47,672 bases of DNA from Opitutales bacterium (GTDB lineage Bacteria > Verrucomicrobiota > Verrucomicrobiia > Opitutales > UBA953), in assembly GCA_017935025.1 (NCBI GenBank), contig JAGBIL010000007.1, positions 1 to 47,672 of the forward strand, read 5' to 3'. The first letter of the stretch is position 1, and each line of letters starts with the position of its first letter. Made by a program: the position numbers and the translations under genes. The notes beneath the pieces were generated by a model. That model did not search any database, was not told the origin of the DNA, and saw nothing but the letters and a program-made list of their open reading frames with translations. Positions 1 to 8,644 of the stretch are shown here, piece after piece.

Positions 1-268
1 AGTCTGCGTGACCCGGGCAGTCAACGTGAGCGTAGTGGCGCTTGTCGGATTCATATTCGACGTGCGCAGCAGCAATCGTGACCGTCTTGGTCGCGTCACG
101 AACCGTACCGCCCTTAGCGATATCCGCGTAAGCCTTGACAACTGCGAGGTTTTTGCAAGCCTGAACAGCGAGGATAGCGGCAGTCGTGGTCGTTTTGCCG
201 TGGTCGATGTGACCGATGGTGCCGACATTGACGTGCGGTTTCGTACGAACGAAGGTTTCTTTAGCCAT
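1..268 (-). CDS. tuf: Elongation factor Tu, N-terminal part (cut by window edge)
   Basis: GTPase that carries aminoacyl-tRNA to the ribosome. Only the first 89 codons are in the window. The N-terminus reads [25 protein letters not shown], with the P-loop GHIDHGKT, and the switch II motif DCPGH follows near residue 85. The switch I region is unusual: where most bacteria have a segment ending in RGITI, this protein has [16 protein letters not shown] before HVEYES. I recall similar forms from Verrucomicrobiota and Planctomycetes relatives, so it is probably lineage-specific and not damage. The start is the ATG at 268. tRNA-Thr lies 43 bases upstream on the same strand, the classic tRNA-tuf arrangement, and is probably cotranscribed. 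Identity is certain; whether other tuf copies exist cannot be seen. Confidence 0.96.
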   Translation of the reverse strand, partial: MAKETFVRTKPHVNVGTIGHIDHGKTTTTAAILAVQACKNLAVVKAYADIAKGGTVRDATKTVTIAAAHVEYESDKRHYAHVDCPGHAD

Positions 269-311
269 AGTTTATATTGTTTTTGTTGTTATTGTTGATT
301 GAAAGTGGAAC

Positions 312-387
<76 letters not shown>

Positions 388-431
388 GTCAAGGGACCTC
401 TATCTCGTGAAAACGAAATAAAAGGAACGGA

Positions 432-460
432 CATTTTGCCTTGTAAAAAATTTTCGTCAA
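432..460 (-). promoter_or_regulatory. Possible promoter for tRNA-Thr and tuf
   Basis: On the minus strand a TTGACG -35 box is followed after 17 bases by AAAATG as a weak -10 box, ending about 45 bases before the tRNA. The -35 match and spacing are good, the -10 is poor, so this is tentative. Confidence 0.35.
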
Positions 461-512
461 TACATTTTTCTAAAAATTTTGCAAAAAATGTTTGATTTTT
501 TGTGAAAAACTC

Positions 513-1403
513 TTACGGGGCGGCAACTTTCCCCTTCTCCCGTTCCCGTCGCCGCCTCAAAACTTTTTCCCGCTCTTTGAGCAACGTGTAATCCAGAATA
601 TAAGAATCCGCGCAAAACGACGGATCGACATCAATCTCTCCCAATAAATAAAGATTCGTTCCTTTCGAGAAAAAATATTCATCGGCAAGCTCGAACGCTT
701 CTCTCAAAGAATCAGACACCTCTATAAACCGCTCCGCAATCTCTGCCCTTTCCGCTTTATTTACGGGAGGACGGAGCTCAAGCACCTCCCCGCGCAGGCG
801 CATCACCTCCCGGAAATACGGTAAAATGAAATCGACGTCTCGCCCTCTCTCGGATTTTAACGCTGCCGAAAACTTCTCTCCGGCATCCGCAAAACGGCGG
901 ATAGCTGCAAATTGTCCGTCTTTCGACAACGGCACATCTTTCGGTTGAAACCGTTCATCCCAATCCTCCTCCGATAAAACGGTCGGTAGCTCAAGCCCGT
1001 TATAACAAATCCACTGGAGTGCACCCATTCGCCCCTCTCGCGAAAGCATTCCTGAAATGTATTCTTTCCGTCGTTTTGAAAAATTTGAGGAAAGTATAAG
1101 CTCCCGCAACCGCCACACCCGCTTATCTCTGTAATTCAACGCAAGAAATCTTCCGAATGGTCCGGAAGAGACTTCAGGGAAAAGGATTGCCTCCTGTTCG
1201 TGCGTGAGCGGCGTTCCCGTGTCCAAGCGCCGGATTACCTCGTCAATTTTCGCAACGGATTCCGCCGCACTGCACGAAACGCGCACGCTCCCGCGAACTT
1301 CGTCCGCGCACGCCGCGACCCCGGCCGCTCCCGCGGATGCGAATCCCAAGAAGGTAGCCGGCGCCAACAACAGTGTAACAACGCACTTAAACGAATGCCT
1401 CAT
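513..1403 (-). CDS. Secreted protein of unknown function (paralogue A)
   Basis: I do not recognise a family. The 296-residue product begins with a typical signal peptide: a basic start, a hydrophobic run to about residue 25, then small residues ending near ASAGAAG. The mature part is charged and probably helical, ending in an Arg/Lys-rich tail (RRRREREKGKV). It shares a pattern with the product of the next gene upstream (1400-2188): a stretch of about 20 residues with L..G..L..EQE, a later LELP, and an aromatic/charged end. The two are therefore likely tandem paralogues. Its ATG overlaps the stop of that gene as ATGA, so the two are translationally coupled. It is the last gene of a four-gene minus-strand operon. 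Confidence 0.8.
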   Translation of the reverse strand: MRHSFKCVVTLLLAPATFLGFASAGAAGVAACADEVRGSVRVSCSAAESVAKIDEVIRRLDTGTPLTHEQEAILFPEVSSGPFGRFLALNYRDKRVWRLRELILSSNFSKRRKEYISGMLSREGRMGALQWICYNGLELPTVLSEEDWDERFQPKDVPLSKDGQFAAIRRFADAGEKFSAALKSERGRDVDFILPYFREVMRLRGEVLELRPPVNKAERAEIAERFIEVSDSLREAFELADEYFFSKGTNLYLLGEIDVDPSFCADSYILDYTLLKEREKVLRRRREREKGKVAAP

Positions 1404-2188
1404 TGCCGATCCTTCCGCATTTTCTCATAAAAACGAAGATAAACATAATCCTTCAACGGAGAGTCAATTTTTCGTATTTCTCCAAAAAACGGCTTGGCGT
1501 TCTTTATCAACCTATTTCTAGTTGCCGGCGGAAGCGCACGCTCTAACGCTTGAACCTCAAATCCCGGTTCAAAAACTTCTTCAAAAAAATCTGCCGATAG
1601 CAGTTTTTGACGTTCTTCCGACACGTTAATTGGCGTTCTCATTATCGCCACAAGGCGAGGATAATATTTCCCCTGAAGAGAAAGAAGCAACTCAAGCGCT
1701 TTTCCGGAACGTAATTCCTGACGATACGCTTCAAGATGCGTTTTTATTTCTTCTTTGAGCTTAATAAAATTTTCTTCTGATATCCCGGATGCTTGCCCGC
1801 GTTTACTCGGAAGTAAAATCGGAAGCTCCAAGCGGTTTAAAAGAATTTCATTCCATGCTGTATCTTTGCTTTCCGCCAAAACTCTCACCCGAAACGACTC
1901 TTTAATTTCTGCATCTAATTCAGAATTTTCAACAGCCTCGAGCAATCGCATAACAAGGGACGAACAACGGTTCATTTCTATAAAAAAAGATTGAGAATCC
2001 TCCATGGTTTTCGGTCTCAAAAATCGTTCTTGCTCAACGCTTAACGAAGCCCCCGACTCCAGAGCGAAAACAATGTGCTCCGCAATTGCAACAGGAGAGA
2101 CCCGAGAACCACCAACGCCCAATTCTTCTCCTAACAAAAACGAGTGCGCCAAGATACAACTTACAACACAGGCTATTATCTTTTTCAT
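1400..2188 (-). CDS. Secreted protein of unknown function (paralogue B)
   Basis: 262 residues with an N-terminal signal peptide (MKKIIACVVSCILAHSFLLG). No known domain is visible. Shared features with the product at 513-1403 include a segment of the form L-x2-G-x2-L-x2-EQE near residue 50, the motif LELP near residue 125, and a closing helix rich in Tyr, Lys and Arg. The predicted content is helical and charged. The start lies one base after the stop of the preceding gene (2190-3533) and its own stop overlaps the following ATG, so it belongs to a tightly packed operon. Function cannot be inferred; an envelope or secreted role is likely from the signal peptide alone. Confidence 0.8.
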   Translation of the reverse strand: MKKIIACVVSCILAHSFLLGEELGVGGSRVSPVAIAEHIVFALESGASLSVEQERFLRPKTMEDSQSFFIEMNRCSSLVMRLLEAVENSELDAEIKESFRVRVLAESKDTAWNEILLNRLELPILLPSKRGQASGISEENFIKLKEEIKTHLEAYRQELRSGKALELLLSLQGKYYPRLVAIMRTPINVSEERQKLLSADFFEEVFEPGFEVQALERALPPATRNRLIKNAKPFFGEIRKIDSPLKDYVYLRFYEKMRKDRQ

Positions 2189-2189
2189 A

Positions 2190-3533
2190 TCAATTTCGTT
2201 TTCTTAATGCTTTTGTTTCATATTTCGTCGTTCCTATTTTCAAATTTTTTGAAACTATTTTCTCATTCGCATGAATCCAATATCCGTCATAGTCCAAGAC
2301 ACCCATGTGTTCATCCGATATTATCGCTAATCCCGGCTCTGGCGCTAATCCATAGAAATGTTCCCAATCGGGTTTAGGCGTAGTCTCAACACAAAAAGAA
2401 AGATCCTTCCACTCAACGACAGCCGGAGGAGAGGTGTATTCATTTATAAATGGATAGCCCCGCTCAAGAAATGCGATTTTAGCCCCAGCTTCAAACGATA
2501 CAACAAACACGAATATATTACATTTCCACCCACCGACATAATTGCCTGGAGGTTGAATCCCCCCATACACCGTTAAATCAATGGGCGAGGCTTTCGCAAA
2601 CTTTTCTGATTTTTTCAGGCAATATGAATACGCGCCCAAAACAACTTTTTTCTGAAATTCGGTGCTACAAACTCCAACAAAATCATAGTCGCCTTTTTGT
2701 AACCCCAAAACGCTTTCGTGATTCACAACGTCTTGATGCCTCCGATAATAAAAGTAATTACCGTTAATTTTCGCTCTTACTTTAAAGATTCCGCTATAGT
2801 CCATTTTCAGTGAAACTTTTGCTCCCATTTCAATACAAGACCACCAATCGGAAACGTTTCCGGTAGCGTCAATCCTCCCTATCTCCCATTCTATTTTGTT
2901 GTTCCCGGGGAGGTCGTGCTCCCAGAATACGGGGTGGATTGCGACCTCGATAGTTTCGCCTTTTTTGACAAGAATGCGGTCGTTCATTTTGCCGCTTGAA
3001 TCCTTGACGAAAATGTCAATCGGAATCGGTATAACCACCATCGTTAAGCCGTCCAAATCGTTTTCTAAAACGGCGGGATCGTAAAACGTCTGCGAATATT
3101 CAATGTCGAAACGATTTTCATCTCCCGGAAGCAAAAGTTTTCCGTAACGCCGTAATCCTTTCGAAATATCATGCCCTTTTCCGCTTTCCTTCAGCCACTG
3201 CGTTCCGTTGACGCGTACATCGCATCCGTCATCGGAAACAAGAGCAACTGCAGCAACGTGCGCGTTCCCGTCCGCATCCGTCGTAAGCGAAATTTGCGTC
3301 GAATATTTTTCCTTTACCGGAGGCAGGTTTTTCCTCGGATTAACGAGCGTGCTGTTGGATTGAGCCAATTCGCCTCTTCTCGCCCGTTCGATTTCCGCCT
3401 CAAAGCAGGAATATTCGGAAACAACGGAGCAAATATCGTCGCCGAGAATTTCAAATGCCGCAAATCCCGAAGGCGCAAAAGCGAACCACCCGAGAGCGAC
3501 AGCTATCGTTAACGTCAGTAGTTTTGTTTTCAT
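2190..3533 (-). CDS. Large secreted protein of unknown function
   Basis: 447 residues starting with a signal peptide (MKTKLLTLTIAVALGWFAFA, cleavage probably after SGFAA). The mature protein is rich in aromatic residues and beta-prone segments and has several cysteines (DDICSVVSEYSC near the start), fitting an extracytoplasmic protein with disulphides. I see no catalytic motif and do not recognise a family. It is the second gene of the operon running from 4443 down to 513, between another exported protein and the paralogue pair. No strong Shine-Dalgarno precedes its ATG. The operon context suggests that the four products act together at the cell surface, but this is inference only. Confidence 0.75.
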   Translation of the reverse strand: MKTKLLTLTIAVALGWFAFAPSGFAAFEILGDDICSVVSEYSCFEAEIERARRGELAQSNSTLVNPRKNLPPVKEKYSTQISLTTDADGNAHVAAVALVSDDGCDVRVNGTQWLKESGKGHDISKGLRRYGKLLLPGDENRFDIEYSQTFYDPAVLENDLDGLTMVVIPIPIDIFVKDSSGKMNDRILVKKGETIEVAIHPVFWEHDLPGNNKIEWEIGRIDATGNVSDWWSCIEMGAKVSLKMDYSGIFKVRAKINGNYFYYRRHQDVVNHESVLGLQKGDYDFVGVCSTEFQKKVVLGAYSYCLKKSEKFAKASPIDLTVYGGIQPPGNYVGGWKCNIFVFVVSFEAGAKIAFLERGYPFINEYTSPPAVVEWKDLSFCVETTPKPDWEHFYGLAPEPGLAIISDEHMGVLDYDGYWIHANEKIVSKNLKIGTTKYETKALRKRN

Positions 3534-3540
3534 AAGAGAT

Positions 3541-4443
3541 TCATTTTTTGCGGGAACGCCGCTTCTTTATTTCTTCGTCCGCATACTTTATGAAACGGTC
3601 GCCCGCCTGTTCCATTCCCCGAATCTTCGGAATTTTTCTCGCAGCGATTTTCGCCTTGTTAAATTGTTCCAAATGCAAATACATCCACGAGAGACGGAAA
3701 TAAAGCCGCGTCTGCGCAACCGGTCTTTTCGCATAATACTTCGGAATAAACCGTTCCGATTGCCAGCACGCATACGGGTAAAATTTCTTTCCGCTAAGGC
3801 GTGCTTCACGGATGTGAAATTCGAAATCCCGAACAAAATATTCTGCCGCCTTTTTATCTTTTTCCACCAATTCCGTTCCGAAATACGGAGTAAGCCAACC
3901 GGCTTCAATTAAAAGACGAAGAGCATCGCGTTCCCGCAACTGCCACTCGGGAACTTTGCCGTTTCTCCGTTCAAATCCGGGCTTCTCGTAGGGCGGCGGC
4001 GGAAGATATGCCACCGTCGAAATGATTTCGCTCAAGGCAATCAACGATGCTCGTTGCCGTTCGATTCGCTTATGTTTCAGATTGCGCTCGACAAAATCCA
4101 ATGCCTGCAAAACCGCATAAAACTGTGCTCCCCGCGTCAGTTTGGATTGAGCCTTCATATAATTGTAAACCTGCCAATAGCCGCGCGGGTCGTATTTGAG
4201 CGGAACGGCGCGCCCTTGGTTTTGATTTTTCTCCAAAAACGCGCGGACTTTTTCCCGCACGACCTGCGGATTATACGGAGGTTCGGAAACATACTTTTCC
4301 AAAAATTCTTCCAGCTCTCCCCGGAAAAACGTTTCCGCTTCAAGCGGAAGGACGTAAGAGAAGAAGACAACACTACAGACACAAAAGAATTTCAAGACAG
4401 CAAACACTACCGACAAAGTAGGCGTTATTCCTGTGAAACGCAA
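3541..4443 (-). CDS. Exported protein, possibly with TPR-like helices
   Basis: 300 residues. The N-terminus has a long hydrophobic stretch (about residues 12-35, ending near LPLEAET), either a signal peptide or an anchor. The rest is strongly helical, basic and rich in aromatic residues. A late segment (about residues 248-275) containing RLSWMYLHLEQFNKAK has the look of a TPR helix pair. It ends with a run of Lys and Arg. It is the first gene of the four-gene secreted-protein operon, 7 bases before the next one. I cannot assign a function. The start is the first ATG of a frame that opens just before the hydrophobic segment; a slightly later start is possible. Confidence 0.72.
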   Translation of the reverse strand: MRFTGITPTLSVVFAVLKFFCVCSVVFFSYVLPLEAETFFRGELEEFLEKYVSEPPYNPQVVREKVRAFLEKNQNQGRAVPLKYDPRGYWQVYNYMKAQSKLTRGAQFYAVLQALDFVERNLKHKRIERQRASLIALSEIISTVAYLPPPPYEKPGFERRNGKVPEWQLRERDALRLLIEAGWLTPYFGTELVEKDKKAAEYFVRDFEFHIREARLSGKKFYPYACWQSERFIPKYYAKRPVAQTRLYFRLSWMYLHLEQFNKAKIAARKIPKIRGMEQAGDRFIKYADEEIKKRRSRKK

Positions 4444-4479
4444 CCGACTCTTTGCTCCCTTCGCGTTAAAAAATTATCC

Positions 4480-4551
4480 GTGAAAACCGGTGGAAATCCG
4501 TGGGTTTGATACGCTCGCCCGTTCCCGTGGTAAAGACCGGAAGGTTTTCAC
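4480..4551. repeat. Short inverted repeat upstream of the secreted-protein operon
   Basis: GTGAAAACC (4480-4488) is repeated in inverse as GGTTTTCAC (4543-4551), with one copy of the CGTTCCCG octamer in the loop. It lies between the start of the secreted-protein operon and the rho terminator. It could be an operator or a decayed intergenic repeat; nothing more can be said. Confidence 0.4.
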
Positions 4552-4590
4552 TCCCATTAAAAACCAGAGGAAATTCGTGGATAAAAAACA

Positions 4591-4640
4591 GCGTTCCCGT
4601 GAGGAAGTTGACTTCCGTCGCGGGAACGCGTTTTTTTTTT
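4591..4640 (-). terminator. Terminator of rho, built from two inverted CGTTCCCG copies
   Basis: GCGTTCCCG at 4591 pairs with CGGGAACGC at 4621, with an inner stem GGAAGT/ACTTCC. On the minus strand the hairpin is followed by TGTTTTTT; on the plus strand it is followed by GTTTTTTTTTT. It can work in both directions and ends the rho transcript. A third copy of the octamer follows at 4643. Confidence 0.8.
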
Positions 4641-4656
4641 GACGGGAACGCCGGGC

Positions 4657-6942
4657 TTAACGTCCGGCAAGCGTCATGAGGAATTCCGCATTCGTTTTGG
4701 TTTTCTTCATGCGGGAGATGAGCATTTCCATCGCTTCAATCGAGGGCACGCCCTTCATCGCACGGCGCATGGAGTAAACGCACTGCATTTCCTGCGGATG
4801 GTAGAGCAACTCTTCCTTACGCGTTCCCGAGCGCTCAAAATTAATCGCCGGGTAAATGCGTTTGTTCGCGAGGTCGCGATCGAGGTCGAGCTCCATGTTT
4901 CCGGTGCCCTTAAATTCTTCGAAAATCACTTCGTCCATCTTCGAACCGGTGTCGATGAGCGCCGTTCCGAGAATCGTAAGCGAGCCGCCGTCTTCGATAT
5001 TGCGAGCCGAGCCGAAGAAGCGCTTCGGTTTGGAAAGCGCACCCGCTTCAACCCCGCCGGAAAGAATTTTTCCGCCGTTGGGCATGAGCGTATTATACGC
5101 ACGGGCGAGGCGCGTAATCGAGTCGAGCAGAATAATCACGTCTTTCCCGAGTTCGACCATGCGGCGCGCGCGCTCAATCACCATTTCCGCGACGTGAACG
5201 TGGTTTTCCGCATTTTCGTCGAAAGTGGAGGAAATCACTTCGCCGTGCTTGGTTTTGCGCTTAAAATCCGTTACTTCTTCCGGACGTTCGTCGACGAGAA
5301 GCACGATCAGATGCGCGTTCGGCTTATTTTTTGCAATGGAATTGGCGATTGCCTGCAAAAGCACGGTTTTCCCCGTGCGCGGCGGCGCGACGATGAGTCC
5401 GCGCTGCCCGAGCCCGATCGGGCAAAGCAAATCCACACAACGCATCGACAAATTGTTCCACTCCACCGTGTTGTCCGTTTCGAGCATGATGCGTTCGGTC
5501 GGATAATACGGCGTCAATTCGGTAAACGGCGTCAAATCCTTCACGCTTTCGGGTTCTGCGCCCATAATCGAAGAAACGTGAACGACAATCGGCGCCGTTT
5601 CGCCCTTCATCGGCGGGAACGCAATCGCCTCGACATCGTGTCCGCGCTGCAAACCGTATTTTTCGATCAAACTCTTCGGCACAAACGCGCTCAATTCCTT
5701 CACGCGGTAACTGTCGCAACCGTAAAGCAAAAGCCCGTTCCCGTCGGCGAGAAGTTCCAAGGTCCCGCAAATTTTAATCGGACGGCTTTCGGCAAACGCC
5801 GCACGAAGAATTTTCTTCACGAGCGGGCGGCGCACCGGATTACGGAAAACGGGAATTCCGAACGACTTCGCCGCCGAGATCAACAGCGACATCGACGACT
5901 CGTAAACCTCGTTAAAATCAATCGGCGCCGCCGGCAAATCGTCTTCCAACTCCGCCTTCGCGGGAACGCTCGGCGCTTCGCCCTCTGCGGCGGGAACGAG
6001 TTCCGGCGCGACAAACGGCGAACCCTTATCCGCACGCTTGGCGACGTGGCGCGCCAACTTCGCCAACTCTTCCAAATACGCTTCGTTCCCGAGCAAATTG
6101 TAATCAAAAACCGCGCCCAACGAGAGCGCCGCTTCCTCTGCGGAATCCGCATTGGCAAGCTCTCCCCAATTACGCTTTTGCGCCGGCTTATTGTCATTCG
6201 GACGGAATTTTTCAAATTTTCCCTGCGGGTTAAATTTCCCGCCGCCGAACTTCGGAGCTTTCGGCAAGAACGGCTTTTTCTCCCAAGGCTTTGCGGGAAC
6301 GCCGCCCTGCCCCGGATTCGGAGCCGCCGGATTTCCGTTGTTCCCGCCGCTTTCGCCTCCCTGCTGCGGCGCGGAAGCGTTTCGTTCCCACGTTTTTTTC
6401 CACGGACGATCCTTCTTTTCCCAGGGCTTGGCGCCTTCTGCGGGTTTCGCCGCAGGCGCAGAAACTTCCGGAGCGGAGGCGGGAGCGGGCTCTGCCGCTA
6501 CGGGAGCCGCCGGAACCGGTTCGGGTGCGGATTCCGCTTTGGGCGCAGGCGCCGGGGCGGGAGGCTCTTCCTCCGGATCAAACGAAAATACGGACTTCGG
6601 CGGCGAAGGCATTTTCGGCATCGCCGGCTTCTCGGCAACGGGCGCACTCGGTTCAACCGTTGCGGGAACGGGCGCTTCCGCCGGTTCAATCGGGTCAAAA
6701 CTGAAAACTTCCGGCGCCGCTTCCGTCGCGCCCGCAGCAGGTGCGCTTTCCTCCGGCGCAGACGCTTCTTCCGCCGTTTTTTTCGGACGTCCGCGGCGCT
6801 TCGGTACAGATGCCGTTGCGGGAGCATCGGGATTTTTCGGCGGACGCCCGCGACGCTTCGGCGCGGCGGGTGCCGCAGCTTCGGCGGGAACGCCCTCGTT
6901 GGTCAAAGAGATTTCGCTAAGTTCAGGATTTTCGTTATCCAT
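4657..6942 (-). CDS. rho: Transcription termination factor Rho with long N-terminal extension
   Basis: Hexameric RNA-dependent ATPase that ends transcription. The 761-residue protein is much longer than usual (about 420). The first 300 or so residues are a low-complexity Pro/Ala/Glu region containing two AT-hook-like motifs, KRRGRPPK (29-36) and KRRGRPKK (48-55), then Trp/Lys-rich and Asn/Gly/Pro-rich stretches. The core is canonical: an RNA-binding part ([11 protein letters not shown]), the P-loop [12 protein letters not shown] (about 515-526), [23 protein letters not shown] (about 603-614), and [15 protein letters not shown] leading into GTGNME. The start ATG has AGGA upstream. It is followed by a strong terminator. 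coaE lies just upstream on the same strand. The extension makes Rho a candidate for phase separation or extra nucleic-acid binding, as known for other extended Rho proteins. Confidence 0.97.
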   Translation of the reverse strand: MDNENPELSEISLTNEGVPAEAAAPAAPKRRGRPPKNPDAPATASVPKRRGRPKKTAEEASAPEESAPAAGATEAAPEVFSFDPIEPAEAPVPATVEPSAPVAEKPAMPKMPSPPKSVFSFDPEEEPPAPAPAPKAESAPEPVPAAPVAAEPAPASAPEVSAPAAKPAEGAKPWEKKDRPWKKTWERNASAPQQGGESGGNNGNPAAPNPGQGGVPAKPWEKKPFLPKAPKFGGGKFNPQGKFEKFRPNDNKPAQKRNWGELANADSAEEAALSLGAVFDYNLLGNEAYLEELAKLARHVAKRADKGSPFVAPELVPAAEGEAPSVPAKAELEDDLPAAPIDFNEVYESSMSLLISAAKSFGIPVFRNPVRRPLVKKILRAAFAESRPIKICGTLELLADGNGLLLYGCDSYRVKELSAFVPKSLIEKYGLQRGHDVEAIAFPPMKGETAPIVVHVSSIMGAEPESVKDLTPFTELTPYYPTERIMLETDNTVEWNNLSMRCVDLLCPIGLGQRGLIVAPPRTGKTVLLQAIANSIAKNKPNAHLIVLLVDERPEEVTDFKRKTKHGEVISSTFDENAENHVHVAEMVIERARRMVELGKDVIILLDSITRLARAYNTLMPNGGKILSGGVEAGALSKPKRFFGSARNIEDGGSLTILGTALIDTGSKMDEVIFEEFKGTGNMELDLDRDLANKRIYPAINFERSGTRKEELLYHPQEMQCVYSMRRAMKGVPSIEAMEMLISRMKKTKTNAEFLMTLAGR

Positions 6943-6981
6943 GGTTTCGGGTCCTTTTTTCTGTTCTAAAAAATAAAAAAT

Positions 6982-7560
6982 TTATCGTGTAAAAAACTTG
7001 GCACATTCGCGCACTTGCGCTTCGAGAAATTCGCGGGAACCGTCGTTAAAAATCACAAAATCCGCCCGGCGAACCTTTTCCGCAAGAGGAAGTTGCGCCA
7101 CAATGCGTTCCCGCGCCCGCGCCGCCGGAAGTCCGCGCTGCTCCAACCGCGCGAGTTGGATTTCCTCCGAAGCGGCAACACAAACCGTCGCGTCAAAATC
7201 GCTTTCATAATTTTTCTCAAACAAAAGCGGAACTTCGACAACAAATTTTTCTCCGTCGGCGAAATTTGATATTTTTTTCCGCCACGCCGCCCGAATTTTC
7301 GGGTGCATAAATGCCTCCAAGTCGGCAAGCGCCGCTTTGTCGGAAAAAACAATTTTCGCAAGCTCGGGCTTGTTCACGGAACCGTCTTCCGACAACGCCG
7401 TTTCCCCGAAACGTTCCCGCACGAAACGACAGGTTGCCGGCTCCGAATGAAGTTCAGAGGCAATTCTATCCGTATCGATAACGGCGAAACCGAGCTTTTT
7501 GAAAGCAGGAAGAACCGAAGATTTCCCGCACCCGATTCCGCCCGTAAGGCCGAGAGTCAT
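6982..7560 (-). CDS. coaE: Dephospho-CoA kinase
   Basis: Catalyses the last step of coenzyme A synthesis, phosphorylating the 3' hydroxyl of dephospho-CoA. The 192-residue product starts MTLGLTGGIGCGKSS, with the P-loop GGIGCGKS at residues 7-14, then DTDRIASEL, HPKIRAAW and VVEVPLLFE, all typical of CoaE. I chose the ATG at 7560 because it puts the P-loop at the usual place and is preceded by AGGAG. The frame is open further upstream to 7680, but that part looks non-coding. It ends 39 bases before rho on the same strand and probably shares its transcript. Confidence 0.95.
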   Translation of the reverse strand: MTLGLTGGIGCGKSSVLPAFKKLGFAVIDTDRIASELHSEPATCRFVRERFGETALSEDGSVNKPELAKIVFSDKAALADLEAFMHPKIRAAWRKKISNFADGEKFVVEVPLLFEKNYESDFDATVCVAASEEIQLARLEQRGLPAARARERIVAQLPLAEKVRRADFVIFNDGSREFLEAQVRECAKFFTR

Positions 7561-7984
7561 TGTTTGAAATCTCCTAATTTGACGGGAAGAAGAAGCGGTT
7601 TTGCAATAAGCAGTGCCAATTAGAAGCATTTCGTTTCCCGCCGTCAAGCCGGGAAGCACTCGCACGGGAACGCCCTTCACTCCCGATTTTTATTCCCGAA
7701 AAAAAATTTTTAGACAAAAAACAAAATCCGTTCCGCTCCGTTTATGTTTTTGAGGTTAATAGAGAAGTTAGAGAGTCAAGTCAGTTGAGAGAGAAAAAGG
7801 GCGTGCGCGGAACATAGTTTCGCGCACGTTTCTCTTTTTACGAAAGCGGGATTTAGCGCGTACCATTGCTCAACGGCACGGCTTGTTGTTCCCGTGTGTT
7901 TTTTCCTTGGTCCCCATTAAAAACGAGTTCCCGCAGACCGCCTTTGTAATTGAGGGGAATCACCCTCCGCCCTTTAATAGCGGA
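7561..7984. other. Intergenic stretch between coaE and a divergent membrane-protein gene
   Basis: About 420 bases with no gene I can support, although the downstream frame stays open back to a TTG at 7883. It holds the coaE ribosome-binding site at its left end, an AT-rich segment at 7690-7740, a purine-rich segment at 7750-7800, and the hairpin listed at 7791-7840. Two or three copies of CGTTCCCG are present (7662, 7888, 7930). Confidence 0.6.
7791..7840. terminator. Strong orphan hairpin with T tail
   Basis: CGTGCGCG (7802-7809) pairs with CGCGCACG (7821-7828). The stem is extended by GAGAAAAAG on one side and TTTCTCTTTTT on the other, giving a terminator shape in both directions. No gene clearly ends here: coaE starts to the left and the membrane-protein gene starts to the right. 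It could end a small untranslated RNA or insulate the two divergent genes. Confidence 0.55.
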
Positions 7985-8644
7985 ATGTTCATTGTTGTGT
8001 TTGTGCTTATTTTCGGCGCAGTGCTTCTCGGTGTTTTCTCGATGTTGGTCGGCGCGCTGTCTATGTTTATCGCAAGATTTTTCGTCAAAGAACCAAATCG
8101 CACGCGAAAACTCTTTCTGGCGTTTTTTATTCCGATTTTCGTGATGTTCTCGTTTCCCGTAACTTTCGGAGCAGGAAACGCAGTCGTTGCAAGTTTTGTC
8201 GGAACCGATATCGGAGTCGGCGACTGGTTTTACATCAACGTTTCCCGCAACTACAGTCTGTGTTTTGTCGATACCACGGAATACGGCGGACACATCGGCA
8301 GTTCCGCCGGAGGAGTCCCGCTCGTTCCCGATGTTGTCGAAATTTGCGAACGCGGGAACGTCCTTTTAGGAAAATTGGAAAACGGAAAGTTTTTTAGCTT
8401 CAATACCGAAAGCGAAAAACCGGAAATTTACGCGGACAAACCAGCTCTGATTGCAGCGGTTCCCGAGGCGAAAGGAGCGGAACTCGTTCCCGCAGGAGAT
8501 TTTTACCGACAAAAAGTACGCCAACTCTACGGAGTGTGGTTTCACATTCTCCCCGTATTGTCCATCATGCTGACGGCGGCAGGGGCAATCGGGATTTGCC
8601 GCTTTGTGTTGAGAAAGCGCCCGACGACTAATCCTCAACCTTAA
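7985..8644 (+). CDS. Predicted membrane protein of unknown function
   Basis: 219 residues if started at the ATG at 7985; a TTG at 7883 would add 34 residues that do not look like a conserved N-terminus. The protein begins with two closely spaced transmembrane helices ([15 protein letters not shown] onward, then [16 protein letters not shown]), has a soluble domain of about 120 residues, and ends with a third helix near [17 protein letters not shown]. No family is recognised. It is the only plus-strand gene here, lies divergent from coaE, and its 3' end overlaps the end of prfB by 17 bases in convergent orientation. Codon use is like that of the neighbours and it carries several CGTTCCCG copies, so it looks resident. 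Confidence 0.6.
   Translation: MFIVVFVLIFGAVLLGVFSMLVGALSMFIARFFVKEPNRTRKLFLAFFIPIFVMFSFPVTFGAGNAVVASFVGTDIGVGDWFYINVSRNYSLCFVDTTEYGGHIGSSAGGVPLVPDVVEICERGNVLLGKLENGKFFSFNTESEKPEIYADKPALIAAVPEAKGAELVPAGDFYRQKVRQLYGVWFHILPVLSIMLTAAGAIGICRFVLRKRPTTNPQP

Noticed and set aside
4639..6969. Very long open frame on the plus strand opposite rho (776 codons)
   Set aside because: Its product is a basic, Arg/Phe-rich sequence with no family features, and it is the mirror of the well-supported rho gene. High GC content explains its length.
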